The position numbers and the translations under genes are program-made. From Gracilimonas tropica DSM 19535 (GTDB lineage: Bacteria; Bacteroidota; Rhodothermia; Balneolales; Balneolaceae), in the NCBI RefSeq assembly GCF_000375425.1, contig NZ_AQXG01000006.1, positions 78,123 to 142,122 on the forward strand: a stretch of 64,000 bases of DNA. Direction: 5' to 3'. The stretch's first letter is position 1. Each line of letters starts with the position of its first letter. The notes beneath the pieces were generated by a model. The model was not told the DNA's origin. It worked only from the letters and a program-made list of their open reading frames with translations, and did not search any database. This document shows positions 18,300 to 27,575 of this stretch, one piece after another.

Positions 18300-18333
18300 A
18301 ACCCGGTTCACTCTCCCGAACCGGGTTTTTTAT
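18300..18333 (+). terminator. Intrinsic terminator after the receiver gene
   Basis: Perfect 10-bp stem AACCCGGTTC / GAACCGGGTT with an 8-nt loop, followed by a T-run. It ends beside the stop of the convergent reductase gene. Confidence 0.88.
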
Positions 18334-19331
18334 TTCTTGTGAGAAACCACAACACGTCCCCATTGTTTCCCCTGAAGGATGGCCTGAACTTCTCCAGAAA
18401 GAGCTTCCAGACCCACTGTTCTTGTAAAATTTTCGGGCAGTTTTGAATGATCCATTGCAGCTATGGCGTCCCATATCTGAAGACGCATGGGCATTTTACA
18501 GATTGCTGAGTCTATTCCCAGCAGGCTCACTCCCCGCAGTATAAATGGGTAGATATTTGATTCAAGTTTGTGCCCAAGAATATTTCCGCAGCAGGCCACC
18601 GCTCCATCATGATCGGTTTGGCGGATCACGGCATCCAGCATTCCACCGCCTACCGTTTCAATGGCTCCATGCCATTTTCGGCTCAGTAAAAAATTAGGAT
18701 CCACCTGTGAAACCTCATCGCGATGGATCACTTCAGATGCTCCTATACTTTTCAGGAAGTCGGCTTTGTTCATTTTCCCCGTGGCTGCGATCACCTCATA
18801 TCCCATTTCCGATAAGAAAAAAACGCCCAGTGATCCCACTCCCCCCGTAGCTCCGGTCACCAAAACCTTTCCATTTTCCGGGCTAATGAGTTCACGCTGT
18901 AGCCTTTTAACACCGTACATAGCGGTAAAACCTGCGGTTCCATAGCGCATAGCCAAAGCTGGATCCAAACCTTCCGGCATCGAAATCACCCAGTCTTTAG
19001 GGACGCGGATCAACCGACCATATCCTCCGGAGGTATTTGATCCAAGATCCTGTCCGGTTACGATGACGGAATCGCCCTCCTTAAAAAAACCGGATTTATC
19101 TTCCAAAACGGTTCCTGCCGCATCAATTCCGGGTATATGGGGATAACTCTTCGTCACTCCTTTATTCCCCGATGCAGAAAGGCCATCTTTGTAGTTCAGG
19201 GATGAAAAATCGACTTCAATCAACACTTCGTGATCCGGCAAAAAATCTACCGAAACCTGCTTTACCTCCGAGCGAAAAGTTCCATCTTCCTGCTCTTCAA
19301 CATAAAAAGCTCTGAACGTGTCTTTGCTCAT
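18330..19331 (-). CDS. YhdH/YhfP (AcuI-like) quinone oxidoreductase, MDR superfamily
   Basis: 333 aa from the ATG at 19331. That ATG gives an ATGA overlap with the stop of the aldehyde dehydrogenase, so it is preferred over the ATG at 19352. The N-terminal catalytic part has SLNYKDGLSASG and PHIPGIDAAGTV, and the Rossmann motif VTGATGGVGSLGV follows at about residue 150. The zinc ligands of alcohol dehydrogenases are absent. Relatives reduce acryloyl-CoA or other activated alkenes with NADPH. It is the third gene of the SDR-ALDH-reductase operon. Confidence 0.88.
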   Translation of the reverse strand: MSKDTFRAFYVEEQEDGTFRSEVKQVSVDFLPDHEVLIEVDFSSLNYKDGLSASGNKGVTKSYPHIPGIDAAGTVLEDKSGFFKEGDSVIVTGQDLGSNTSGGYGRLIRVPKDWVISMPEGLDPALAMRYGTAGFTAMYGVKRLQRELISPENGKVLVTGATGGVGSLGVFFLSEMGYEVIAATGKMNKADFLKSIGASEVIHRDEVSQVDPNFLLSRKWHGAIETVGGGMLDAVIRQTDHDGAVACCGNILGHKLESNIYPFILRGVSLLGIDSAICKMPMRLQIWDAIAAMDHSKLPENFTRTVGLEALSGEVQAILQGKQWGRVVVSHKK

Positions 19332-20695
19332 TTCAAAATCTTTTTGATCCATTTGAGTTTTCCTTCATACGGGGCATATCTGAAAGGAATATCCAGCCAT
19401 GAGGTTTTTTTCATGATGCTTTTTGTGTGAGAAAAAGTATCGAAACTTGTTTTCCCGTGATACGCCCCCATACCGCTGTTCCCGATGCCGCCAAAAGGCA
19501 AATTCGGGTTCCCGAGATGAGCCACCACATCATTGACGGCTCCTCCCCCAAACGAACATGATTCCATCAACAAGGATTCATTTTTGTCGTCCTCAGTAAA
19601 CACGTAAAATGCCAGAGGTTTTGGTTTTTTATTGATGATATCAATTGCTTCTTCGATCTCCTTAAAAGTAAGAACCGGAAGTATTGGCCCAAAAATTTCT
19701 TCTTCCATCACTGAGGCATTTGGCTCAATATCCGTTAATATCGTCGGGCTGATATAACGTTCTTTTTTGTCTGATTGTCCTCCATAAAAAACCGATCCTT
19801 CTTTCAAATAACCCATCAGCCGGTTGAAGTGATCCTCATTTACGATCCGCGGGTAATCCGGACTTTCCCCGGGATCTTCGCCATAGAAATCCCAGATAGC
19901 GGACTTTAGGTGCTTCAGCAAATCGTTTTTGGAATTCTCCTGTACCAGAATGTAATCCGGAGCTACACAGGTTTGTCCGGCATTCAAAAACTTTCCCCAT
20001 GCAATTCGACGGGCTGAAATTTCAAGATTTGCTGATTTATCGACTATACAAGGACTTTTGCCGCCCAATTCTAAAGTCACCGGAGTTAAATACTCTGCAG
20101 CAGCCTTCATCACGATCTTACCTACACGGGTACTTCCCGTAAAGAAAATGTAATCGAATTCTTGCTCCAACAGCTTTTGGTTGACTTCAACTCCTCCCTC
20201 CGCCACCGCAATAAATTTATCCTGAAAATACGTACTCATGATCCCCGCAATTGCCGAGGACGTATTTGGCGTGAGCTCCGAAGGCTTGATAACCACCGTA
20301 TTACCCGCGGCAACAGCTCCAACAACCGGTAACAATGCAAGCTGAACCGGGTAGTTCCAGGGGGCAATGATCAAAACAGAGCCATAGGGCTCAGCTACGG
20401 TATAATTTTTGGAAGGAAAGTTTACCAGCGAACCGGAAACGCGCTGTTTCTTTGTCCAGTTTTCGAGATTCTTAAGCGCATAATTGATCTCATCGTGGAT
20501 AATTCCGATTTCGGTTGCATAGGTTTCAAACTCCGGCTTCCGGAAATCTTTAAAGATCGCATCTACAAAGTCTTGTTCATGTTTGGTGATGACCTCTTTC
20601 AGAAGTTCAAGCTGTTTCATCCTGAATTCTACAGACTTGGTCGCCCCTGATCTGAAATATGCTTTCTGCCGTTTTACAAGTTCAACCGGATTCAT
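19328..20695 (-). CDS. Aldehyde dehydrogenase, fatty-aldehyde (class 3-like) type
   Basis: 455 aa cytoplasmic or membrane-associated enzyme. The catalytic Cys is near 243 in NAGQTCVAPDYIL, the general base Glu is near 209 in LELGGKSPC, and FTGSTRVGK forms part of the NAD(P) site. The shorter length and missing N-terminal extension fit class 3 enzymes, which oxidise long-chain or aromatic aldehydes. Its start overlaps the SDR stop (ATGA) and its stop overlaps the reductase start, so the three genes are translationally coupled. A lipid or aldehyde detoxification pathway is likely. Confidence 0.93.
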   Translation of the reverse strand: MNPVELVKRQKAYFRSGATKSVEFRMKQLELLKEVITKHEQDFVDAIFKDFRKPEFETYATEIGIIHDEINYALKNLENWTKKQRVSGSLVNFPSKNYTVAEPYGSVLIIAPWNYPVQLALLPVVGAVAAGNTVVIKPSELTPNTSSAIAGIMSTYFQDKFIAVAEGGVEVNQKLLEQEFDYIFFTGSTRVGKIVMKAAAEYLTPVTLELGGKSPCIVDKSANLEISARRIAWGKFLNAGQTCVAPDYILVQENSKNDLLKHLKSAIWDFYGEDPGESPDYPRIVNEDHFNRLMGYLKEGSVFYGGQSDKKERYISPTILTDIEPNASVMEEEIFGPILPVLTFKEIEEAIDIINKKPKPLAFYVFTEDDKNESLLMESCSFGGGAVNDVVAHLGNPNLPFGGIGNSGMGAYHGKTSFDTFSHTKSIMKKTSWLDIPFRYAPYEGKLKWIKKILK

Positions 20696-21513
20696 TCTTC
20701 TTTCTTTTTTCGCCCGATAAAGGTGTTCATAGAATCATAGACGCCAAAAATTTTACCGGCCACGAAGTCATATATTTTAGCCGGTAAAATCCCCCGGATA
20801 AAAGGCGTCAATTTCACCATAAAAGGCTCCCGTAACCTTGCTTTTCCGCGTTCAACGGCATCCAGTATTTTGGTTGATATATCATCCGGGTCGAGCAGGG
20901 GCATTAATAAAGGAGCGGTAACTCCTGCAAACATTCCGGTGTTGATGTAGCTTGGCATCACAGTGAGTACTTTTACACCGGTTTGACTTTTCTCAAGCTC
21001 CAGTTTCAGCGATTCCGACCATCCCACGGCTGCCCATTTACTTGCCGCATAAACGGACATTCCGGGATTTGGAGTCAGTCCTGCTGCAGAAGCGATATTG
21101 ATAATGTAACCCGAAGCCTTTTCCATCATGGCCGGGAGAAAATTTCTCGCTGTAAACATCAGCCCCAGACTATTGATCTCCATCGTTTTCTTGATCTCAT
21201 CTGATGATTGCTGATCAAATTTTTTACCACTTACGATTCCCGCATTATTAAACAGAATATCCACAGGGTGTTTTTGCAGAACGCGATCTGCTGCTTCTTG
21301 AACCTGCGCCGGCTCACTCACATCTACGATATCGGTTTCTACTTCAAAGCCCATTTTCGAAAGCCGGGAAGCCGCCGTTAGGAGAGCATCTTCATCAATA
21401 TCCCAAATGATAAGTTTACGGGCACCTCGCTGCAGGGATTTTTGTCCCATCAGGTAGCCAATACCACTTGCTCCACCGGTAACCAACACAATTTTATTTT
21501 TAAAGAAAGACAT
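20692..21513 (-). CDS. Short-chain dehydrogenase/reductase
   Basis: 273 aa. The NAD(P)-binding TGGASGIG (12-19) is followed by NNAG (89-92) and the catalytic Ser142, Tyr155 and Lys159 (YAASK). The C-terminal 60 residues include a hydrophobic patch, as in SDRs that act on lipids. It is the first gene of the three-gene operon. The substrate is unknown, though co-transcription with a fatty-aldehyde dehydrogenase suggests a fatty alcohol or ketone. Confidence 0.92.
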   Translation of the reverse strand: MSFFKNKIVLVTGGASGIGYLMGQKSLQRGARKLIIWDIDEDALLTAASRLSKMGFEVETDIVDVSEPAQVQEAADRVLQKHPVDILFNNAGIVSGKKFDQQSSDEIKKTMEINSLGLMFTARNFLPAMMEKASGYIINIASAAGLTPNPGMSVYAASKWAAVGWSESLKLELEKSQTGVKVLTVMPSYINTGMFAGVTAPLLMPLLDPDDISTKILDAVERGKARLREPFMVKLTPFIRGILPAKIYDFVAGKIFGVYDSMNTFIGRKKKEE

Positions 21514-21523
21514 ATAAAAACCT

Positions 21524-21531
21524 TATCTTTG
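21524..21531 (+). promoter_or_regulatory. TAnnTTTG promoter box upstream of the Kelch lipoprotein gene
   Basis: TATCTTTG, about 104 bp before the ATG at 21635, which would leave a leader of about 100 nt. That leader contains the hairpin at 21554-21589. Confidence 0.5.
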
Positions 21532-21553
21532 AAGCTTGAATTTAACGAAAAAC

Positions 21554-21589
21554 GGAACACTTAATTCACAAAAAACATTGTGGTGTTCC
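21554..21589 (+). promoter_or_regulatory. Leader hairpin upstream of the Kelch gene
   Basis: The arm GGAACAC...CACAA pairs with TTGTGGTGTTCC, leaving a 6-nt bulge on the left side and a 6-nt loop. That gives 12 base pairs. It has no T-run, so it is not a simple terminator. Confidence 0.4.
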
Positions 21590-21634
21590 CTTTGAAAAAC
21601 TAACACATACAATAAGAGCATTTTAGTGATACAA

Positions 21635-22717
21635 ATGAAAAAATTATTCACACTTTTAACTTTACTGATCTTTGCGGCTTCTTGTCAACAGGCGCCCAAG
21701 AAGGTAGCTTTAGAATGGTCTGAGTCCAAACCTCTGCCAAAGGCAATTTCAAACAACGCTGTGTCTGCCGCTGAGGTTGACGGGCAATGGTTCTTGTATA
21801 CTTTTTTAGGACTGGAATCGGGGAAAACATACGATGACGTAAGCAACTACTCTGCACGTTTCGATATCGCCAACAACTCCTGGGAAGAGATCCCTGTTGT
21901 ACCGGATGAGATCGGACGTTTGGGAAGTACGGCAGAATATGCGAATGGATCCATCTATATTTTCGGAGGGTATACCGTAGCAGAAGATGGCTCAGAAGTT
22001 TCCACTCAGGAAGTATTCAAATACGATCCTGCTGCAAATACCTATGAGCGGGTTGCTGACATGCTGTTGCCTGTTGAAGATGCCGTTTCCCTGGTATTTG
22101 AAGATCGTTATATCTACCTGGTAAGCGGTTGGAATAACACAAACAATGTTTCCAATGTGCAGATGTATGATACACAAACCAACTCCTGGTCGCATGCAAC
22201 TCCGTACCCAGGACCTCCGGTATTTGGCCATGCAGGCGGAATAGTTGGTAATACCATGATCTTGTCGGATGGAGTTCAAATGGTGGTTGATGAAGGAGAA
22301 CAGATCTTCAATATGTCTCCCGGAAGTATTAAAGGAGAAATTGATCCCGAAGATCCAACTACTATCAACTGGTCGCGCATCAAACAACATCCCGGTCAGG
22401 CTCGATATCGCATGGCTGCCGTAGGCGTGTCAAGTCCGGTTGAGATGGTTGTTTTTGTGGGAGGCTCAACCAATCCTTATAACTACAATGGTATTGGTTA
22501 TAATATGAAACCTTCTTTCACCGAAAATACTGTATTCGGGTATCGCCTGGATACGAACGAATGGGTTGAATTGGGTGAGCAACCTACCGCTACTATGGAT
22601 CATCGCAGTGTAGCTCGCGCCGGCAATGAATATTACATCATTGGTGGAATGGTTGATGATCAGAAAGTTACAGACCTGGTTCAAAAATTCACCGTAGAAA
22701 TGGAATCCGCCAATTAA
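21635..22717 (+). CDS. Kelch-repeat lipoprotein
   Basis: 360 aa from the ATG at 21635; the frame could extend to a GTG at 21626. A lipoprotein signal (LFTLLTLLIFAASC-QQ) places it in the cell envelope. The body has five or so Kelch-type blades with the pattern IYIFGGY, IYLVSGW, VVFVGGS, YYIIGGM, each preceded by W and followed by a charged loop, so a beta-propeller is expected. No catalytic residues can be assigned. It may bind a ligand or protein partner at the membrane. It stands alone, with a promoter box and leader hairpin upstream and a terminator downstream. Confidence 0.85.
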   Translation: MKKLFTLLTLLIFAASCQQAPKKVALEWSESKPLPKAISNNAVSAAEVDGQWFLYTFLGLESGKTYDDVSNYSARFDIANNSWEEIPVVPDEIGRLGSTAEYANGSIYIFGGYTVAEDGSEVSTQEVFKYDPAANTYERVADMLLPVEDAVSLVFEDRYIYLVSGWNNTNNVSNVQMYDTQTNSWSHATPYPGPPVFGHAGGIVGNTMILSDGVQMVVDEGEQIFNMSPGSIKGEIDPEDPTTINWSRIKQHPGQARYRMAAVGVSSPVEMVVFVGGSTNPYNYNGIGYNMKPSFTENTVFGYRLDTNEWVELGEQPTATMDHRSVARAGNEYYIIGGMVDDQKVTDLVQKFTVEMESAN

Positions 22718-22743
22718 TACCTTTTCCTTCGATTAATTTTTTT

Positions 22744-22780
22744 AAAAAAGCGGAAGGGCCATCACCTTTCGCTTTTTTTA
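22744..22780 (+). terminator. Intrinsic terminator after the Kelch gene
   Basis: AAAAAAGCGGAAGG pairs with CCTTTCGCTTTTTT across a short loop, and T residues continue after the stem. Confidence 0.85.
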
Positions 22781-22879
22781 TTTTTGATTCTCTCTTCCCT
22801 TCTTCACAATCTGTTCGCATAAAGCTGCTATTTTTTATGTGGTTCTCACTCAACCTTATCATCTTTCAACGCAGGTGTT

Positions 22880-24280
22880 ATGAAAGCTTTATCAAGACAA
22901 ACAATCGCTATTCTCTTAGGGGTTTTGGGTTTTATCATCCCCTTTTTCGTACACATCCCGGGCCTTTCTGAAGCCGGCCACGTAGCTCTCAGTATTTTCA
23001 TTATCGCTGCGGTTTTCTGGATGCTTGAACCGGTTCCTATCTACGCTACATCTATATTAGTGATCTTGCTTCAGGTTTTTTTTCTTAGCAAACAAGGCAT
23101 CTTATTTCCTGAAAATTCGGCCACCTATATCCCAAACTCTTATACCGATTTTATAGGAACTTTGGCCAACCCGATCATCATCCTCTTTTTAGGTGGGTTT
23201 GTACTGGCCGATGCAGCAGTCAAGTTTGACCTCGATAAAAACCTCACCCGAATTCTGCTTAAACCATTTGGATCCAGTCCAAAATTTATCATTCTTGGAT
23301 TGATGCTGGTTACCGGCTTGCTTTCAGCTTTTATGAGTAATACCGCGACCACAGCAATGATGATGACTGTCATCCTGCCAATTATAGCCAAAACGGATTT
23401 GGACGATCCTATGCGTATTGGCTTAGCCTTAAGCATTCCTTTTGCAGCCAATATCGGTGGTATTGCCACTCCCATTGGCACGCCTCCCAACGCAGTTGTG
23501 ATCGGAGCGCTTTCTACTCAGGGAATCGACATCGCTTTTACCGAATGGATGGTGCTGGCAGTGCCCCTTGTTCTCATAATTCTGGGATTCTCCTGGATAC
23601 TCCTTCTGCTGTTGTTCAAACCAAAAACCGGTTTAGTTCCTATGGATCTAAAAGGTTCTTTTCAAAAAAGCGGTTCAGCCCTGTTTGTATATGTTGTATT
23701 TGCTGCAACTGTACTGCTTTGGATAACCGAAAGCCTGCATGGCGTAGGAAGCAGTATCGTTGCGTTGATTCCTGTTGCTGCACTCTCTTTAACCGGGATT
23801 TTGAATAAAGACGACATCCGTCAACTTCCCTGGGAAGTCCTTTGGCTGGTTGCCGGCGGTATCTCACTGGGCATTTCGATGGAAAGTACCGGCCTGGCAG
23901 AATGGATCATCACCAGTATTGAATGGAGTGCCTTCTCTGCATTATTCATGATCATAGCATTTAGCCTGGTGGCGATCATCATGTCGAATTTTCTTTCAAA
24001 TACCGTTTCAGCCACCCTGCTTATCCCTCTTGCGGTAAGTTTGGCTACTTCCGGAGTGGCCGGAGAAGGATTCAGTCTCATCCTGATCAGCCTGGTTATT
24101 GGAGTGAGTGCAAGCCTTGCAATGATGCTTCCAATTTCCACACCACCCAATGCCATTGCTATGAGTACCGGTTCACTCAAAACAAAACACATGACCCGGG
24201 CCGGGTTTGCCATCGGTATTTTTGGATTGCTGATAGTAACCTTGTATGCCTTGTTCTACTGGCCGTTAATCTTAAATTAA
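22880..24280 (+). CDS. DASS/SLC13 family anion symporter
   Basis: 466 aa with about 11 membrane helices. The two inverted halves each carry the family's ion/substrate motifs: FMSNTATTAMM with IGTPPNAVVIG, and LSNTVSATLL with ISTPPNAIAMS. Members import dicarboxylates, citrate or sulfate with Na+. The receiver and kinase genes begin 6 bp and 513 bp downstream and are probably in the same transcript, so the transporter may be under or beside that signalling pair. The exact substrate is not readable. Confidence 0.92.
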   Translation: MKALSRQTIAILLGVLGFIIPFFVHIPGLSEAGHVALSIFIIAAVFWMLEPVPIYATSILVILLQVFFLSKQGILFPENSATYIPNSYTDFIGTLANPIIILFLGGFVLADAAVKFDLDKNLTRILLKPFGSSPKFIILGLMLVTGLLSAFMSNTATTAMMMTVILPIIAKTDLDDPMRIGLALSIPFAANIGGIATPIGTPPNAVVIGALSTQGIDIAFTEWMVLAVPLVLIILGFSWILLLLLFKPKTGLVPMDLKGSFQKSGSALFVYVVFAATVLLWITESLHGVGSSIVALIPVAALSLTGILNKDDIRQLPWEVLWLVAGGISLGISMESTGLAEWIITSIEWSAFSALFMIIAFSLVAIIMSNFLSNTVSATLLIPLAVSLATSGVAGEGFSLILISLVIGVSASLAMMLPISTPPNAIAMSTGSLKTKHMTRAGFAIGIFGLLIVTLYALFYWPLILN

Positions 24281-24286
24281 AAAATC

Positions 24287-24784
24287 ATGGATCATAAAGT
24301 TTACATATTAGTTGTCGAAGACGAGCTTGAAGTGATGGATGCCCTGGTTAAGGACCTTGAGAAATTTGAGCCGTTTTTCCCCATCGAAACTGCCAATACA
24401 GCAAAAGAAGCGAAAGAGGTTATTGATTATGTTCTTGATCATGGCCACACCATTGGCTTGATATTATGTGATCATGTGCTGCCGGGTAAAAATGGGGTAG
24501 ACCTGCTCATTGAGTTACAGTCCGACCCCCATACTTCCATCAGCAAAAAAGTACTGGTTACAGGTCAGGCGGGGCAGGATGATACTATTCTTGCCATCAA
24601 CAAAGCTGACCTCGATCACTACATCTCAAAGCCCTGGACAGAAGAAGAACTCGAAATGGTAGTCCGCGATGAACTCACGGACTTCATTATTGAACAAGGC
24701 AAAGACCTGCTATCCTATATGCAGATCCTGGATGCCGAAAAATTATCCGAGGCCATGCGAAAGAAAAAAATGACCGATCACTGA
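24287..24784 (+). CDS. Response regulator receiver with short C-terminal extension
   Basis: 165 aa. The acidic patch VVEDE, the phosphoacceptor Asp in ILCDHVLPGKNG, the Thr switch VLVTG and the Lys in HYISKPW are intact. The C-terminal 40 residues are helical and charged, with no DNA-binding fold. The next gene, a histidine kinase, starts 3 bp later and is the obvious cognate partner. The output is probably another protein. Confidence 0.92.
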   Translation: MDHKVYILVVEDELEVMDALVKDLEKFEPFFPIETANTAKEAKEVIDYVLDHGHTIGLILCDHVLPGKNGVDLLIELQSDPHTSISKKVLVTGQAGQDDTILAINKADLDHYISKPWTEEELEMVVRDELTDFIIEQGKDLLSYMQILDAEKLSEAMRKKKMTDH

Positions 24785-24787
24785 AAT

Positions 24788-26221
24788 ATGGAAACCTCGA
24801 AAGGTATATCGTGGCTAAATGACACCGAGACCATTCTCCGGTTCATAAAAAAGCTGATCTATGAGCTTCCGGAGCTTGAAGATCAAGTCACCGTACTTAA
24901 GGAAGGCGATCTTTTGTTTTCTCAGGGTGAGCCGCTGGATTTTATGTACCTGATCCTGGAAGGAAACATTCAGCTTACCCGCACACAACCTGATGACACT
25001 GAAGTGGTGCTGATAACATTAGGGGCGGGCAGCTTTGCGGGACTCATCGCCTTTACAACCGGAGAACCTACTTTAACCAGCGCCAGGATCACCCAAAAAG
25101 GTCTTGCCCTGAAAATGCGTCCCCAACAATTTGAGCAATATTTAAATGATCATCCCCGGCTTAAGCACCCGTTGCAACAGCTCATGCTTAACAACATGAT
25201 ACAGCGGTATAAAAGTAATCTTCGTCTTCAAACAAAAACACATGCGTTAAGTAAGCAGCTAAATAAAGAACGAAATGACCTGAAAGTTGCTTACAAAAAA
25301 CTTGAGGATACGCACCAAATGCTGGTTCATCAAGAGAAAATGGCTACACTCGGAGAACTTGTAGCCGGTTTCGCCCATGAAGTGAATAATCCGGCTTCAG
25401 CTTTAATGCGGGCGGCCGAAAACCTGGTTGAGATCTACGCTGAATTTGAGAATAATCACTATTCCTATCGCCTATTTAAGATAGGATTGCATTCTGAACC
25501 GACTGATAGCAATACGCAACGTGAGCGAATGCATCTGATCGAAAAAAAATACCCCTGGGTCCATGAGCGTTCTTCCGTCAGAAAATTAGCTCAAATGCCT
25601 GATGAAGCCCTTGATTTGATTGACAAACATCGCAAAAAAGGCGAACTAAATTCGCTTGTCAATCATTTTGAAGCGGGTAAAATGATTCACAATATTCGCA
25701 TTGCCTCCCAGCGGATCATAAACCTGGTAAAAAGCCTGAAAAGCTACAGCCGACAGGATCAAAACAAGGAAGAATTGGCGGATATCCGGGAGGGCATTCG
25801 TGATACCATCCTGGTACTTAGTAACCGGCTAAAGTTTGTTGATGTAGAATTAGAACTGGATAACATTCCCAAAACTTGTGCAAACATGGGCGACCTCAAC
25901 CAGGTTTGGACCAATATTATTGTGAATGCATGTGATGCCATGAATGGTGAGGGGAAAATAACCATCAAGACCGAAGCAAAAGACCGGTTCATTATAGTGA
26001 CCATCTCCGATTCGGGGCCGGGTATTTCTGAAGACATCCTTCCAAAGATCTTTGAGCCGAATTTTACCACTAAAAACAATAGTGCCGATTTTGGCTTAGG
26101 TCTTGGCCTGGCAATCTCCCACGAGATCATCGGACAGGCCGGTGGAACTATTAAAGCACATAACACGGAAGAAGGAGGAGCAGAGTTTACGATCTCAATT
26201 CCGGTCCGTAATGATTGTTAA
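24788..26221 (+). CDS. Sensor histidine kinase with cyclic-nucleotide-binding domain
   Basis: 477 aa, no membrane helix, so cytoplasmic. Residues about 33-120 form a Crp-like cNMP-binding domain (KEGDLLFSQGEPLDFMYLIL). A coiled coil (145-185) follows, then the H-box GELVAGFAHEVNNPAS with His197. About 90 residues separate the H-box from the second dimerisation helix (HNIRIASQRIINLVKSLKSY), longer than usual. The ATPase part has NIIVNACDAM, DSGPGI, FTTK and GLGLGLAIS. It pairs with the receiver gene 3 bp upstream. The last 4 bp overlap the end of the convergent lhgO. Confidence 0.92.
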   Translation: METSKGISWLNDTETILRFIKKLIYELPELEDQVTVLKEGDLLFSQGEPLDFMYLILEGNIQLTRTQPDDTEVVLITLGAGSFAGLIAFTTGEPTLTSARITQKGLALKMRPQQFEQYLNDHPRLKHPLQQLMLNNMIQRYKSNLRLQTKTHALSKQLNKERNDLKVAYKKLEDTHQMLVHQEKMATLGELVAGFAHEVNNPASALMRAAENLVEIYAEFENNHYSYRLFKIGLHSEPTDSNTQRERMHLIEKKYPWVHERSSVRKLAQMPDEALDLIDKHRKKGELNSLVNHFEAGKMIHNIRIASQRIINLVKSLKSYSRQDQNKEELADIREGIRDTILVLSNRLKFVDVELELDNIPKTCANMGDLNQVWTNIIVNACDAMNGEGKITIKTEAKDRFIIVTISDSGPGISEDILPKIFEPNFTTKNNSADFGLGLGLAISHEIIGQAGGTIKAHNTEEGGAEFTISIPVRNDC

Positions 26222-27432
26222 GCCGGCTGGTGAAATTTGAAGTGCTTTTCTACCCTGCTCACGATCTCATCTCCAATTGCCAGCCCGGCCGTAGCCGCAG
26301 GACTCGGCGCATTCAGCACATGTATTTGCCGGTCAACGACCTCAAAGTAAAAATCATCAAGGATCTCACCGTTTGGCTGCAGCGCCATAGCACGTATTCC
26401 GGAAGGTGAAACCTCGAGATGTTCCTCACGAATGGCGGGGATTAATTTTTGAAGACCTTTAACAAAAGCCTTTTTTGAAAAAGAACGGCGGTATTCATCA
26501 ATCCCCATTCGCCAGTGTTCTCTGGCCATTTTCCAAAAGCCGGGAAAGTTGAAGGTTTCCGTAGTTTCTTTCAGATTAAATGAAAGCTTGTTGTAGCCCT
26601 CCCGCTTGAAGGCGAACACTGCATTAGGGCCACACTCAATACCTCCCAAAGCCATCCGGGTAAAGTGAACGCCTAAAAATGGAAATTCCGGATTCGGCAA
26701 AGGATAGATCAGATCTTTTACCAGGTATTGAGCTTCCGGTTTAAGCTCGTAATACTCTCCTTTAAACGGAACAATTTTAACCGGCGAATGGACGCCGGCA
26801 AATTTGGCCACGTGATCGGAGTACAATCCGGCACAGTTTATTAGAAAATGAGACCTGATCTTTTCTCCTCCGGCAACGATCACGATTTCATCTCCTTTGT
26901 TGGAGATATTTGACACCTCACTGTTGAACTGTACTTTCCCATTTCCCTCTTCAAGCAGTTGCATAAGCACGCGGCACATTCCGGCATAATCTACAATTCC
27001 CGAACACGGCACATGTATAGCCGCAACTCCGTTAACATGCGGCTCCAGTTCGTGCAGGCGTTTGGCATCGATCAGCTCAATGCCTTCGATTTCGTTCTTC
27101 AACCCCCGTTCGTAGATCTCTTTGAGTTTTGGGATCTCAGAATCATCGGTGGCAACGATCACCTTCCCGCATACTTCCATGGCAACATCGTGCTTCCTGC
27201 AAAAGTCGACCAGTTGGAGCCTTCCATCCACACAATTTCGTGCTTTGTAACTCCCGGGTTTATAATAGATTCCGGAATGAACCACCCCGGAGTTCTTCCC
27301 CGTTTGATGAGCGGCCACCCTGTCCTCCTTTTCGAGTACCAGGATAGAAGCATTGGGATATTTAAGTGATAATTTATAAGCCGTCGAGAGGCCAACTATT
27401 CCGGCCCCAACTATTGTGAAATCGTACTTCAT
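26218..27432 (-). CDS. lhgO: L-2-hydroxyglutarate oxidase
   Basis: 404 aa from the ATG at 27432 (MKYDFTIVGAGIVGLSTAYK); the ATG at 27462 adds ten unlikely residues. The FAD-binding GxGxxG motif is at the N-terminus, and the family signature HQTGKNSGVVHSGIYY follows at about residue 45. LhgO oxidises L-2-hydroxyglutarate to 2-oxoglutarate and feeds electrons to the membrane quinone pool. FKGEYYELKP and SGIRAMALQPNGEILDDF are further conserved blocks. The gene is monocistronic and converges on the kinase gene. Confidence 0.9.
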   Translation of the reverse strand: MKYDFTIVGAGIVGLSTAYKLSLKYPNASILVLEKEDRVAAHQTGKNSGVVHSGIYYKPGSYKARNCVDGRLQLVDFCRKHDVAMEVCGKVIVATDDSEIPKLKEIYERGLKNEIEGIELIDAKRLHELEPHVNGVAAIHVPCSGIVDYAGMCRVLMQLLEEGNGKVQFNSEVSNISNKGDEIVIVAGGEKIRSHFLINCAGLYSDHVAKFAGVHSPVKIVPFKGEYYELKPEAQYLVKDLIYPLPNPEFPFLGVHFTRMALGGIECGPNAVFAFKREGYNKLSFNLKETTETFNFPGFWKMAREHWRMGIDEYRRSFSKKAFVKGLQKLIPAIREEHLEVSPSGIRAMALQPNGEILDDFYFEVVDRQIHVLNAPSPAATAGLAIGDEIVSRVEKHFKFHQPA

Positions 27433-27575
27433 AGGGGGTAAAGATAGCGCATATATACCCAAAAAAGCATGTTTAGATTCAGAGAATATTTCAAGCTGCC
27501 AAAAATTCTATATTCACGAAACTAAACCGTATCTTTAATGAGTTTGACAGTATAATTTATAACCTGTTTGTCTAC

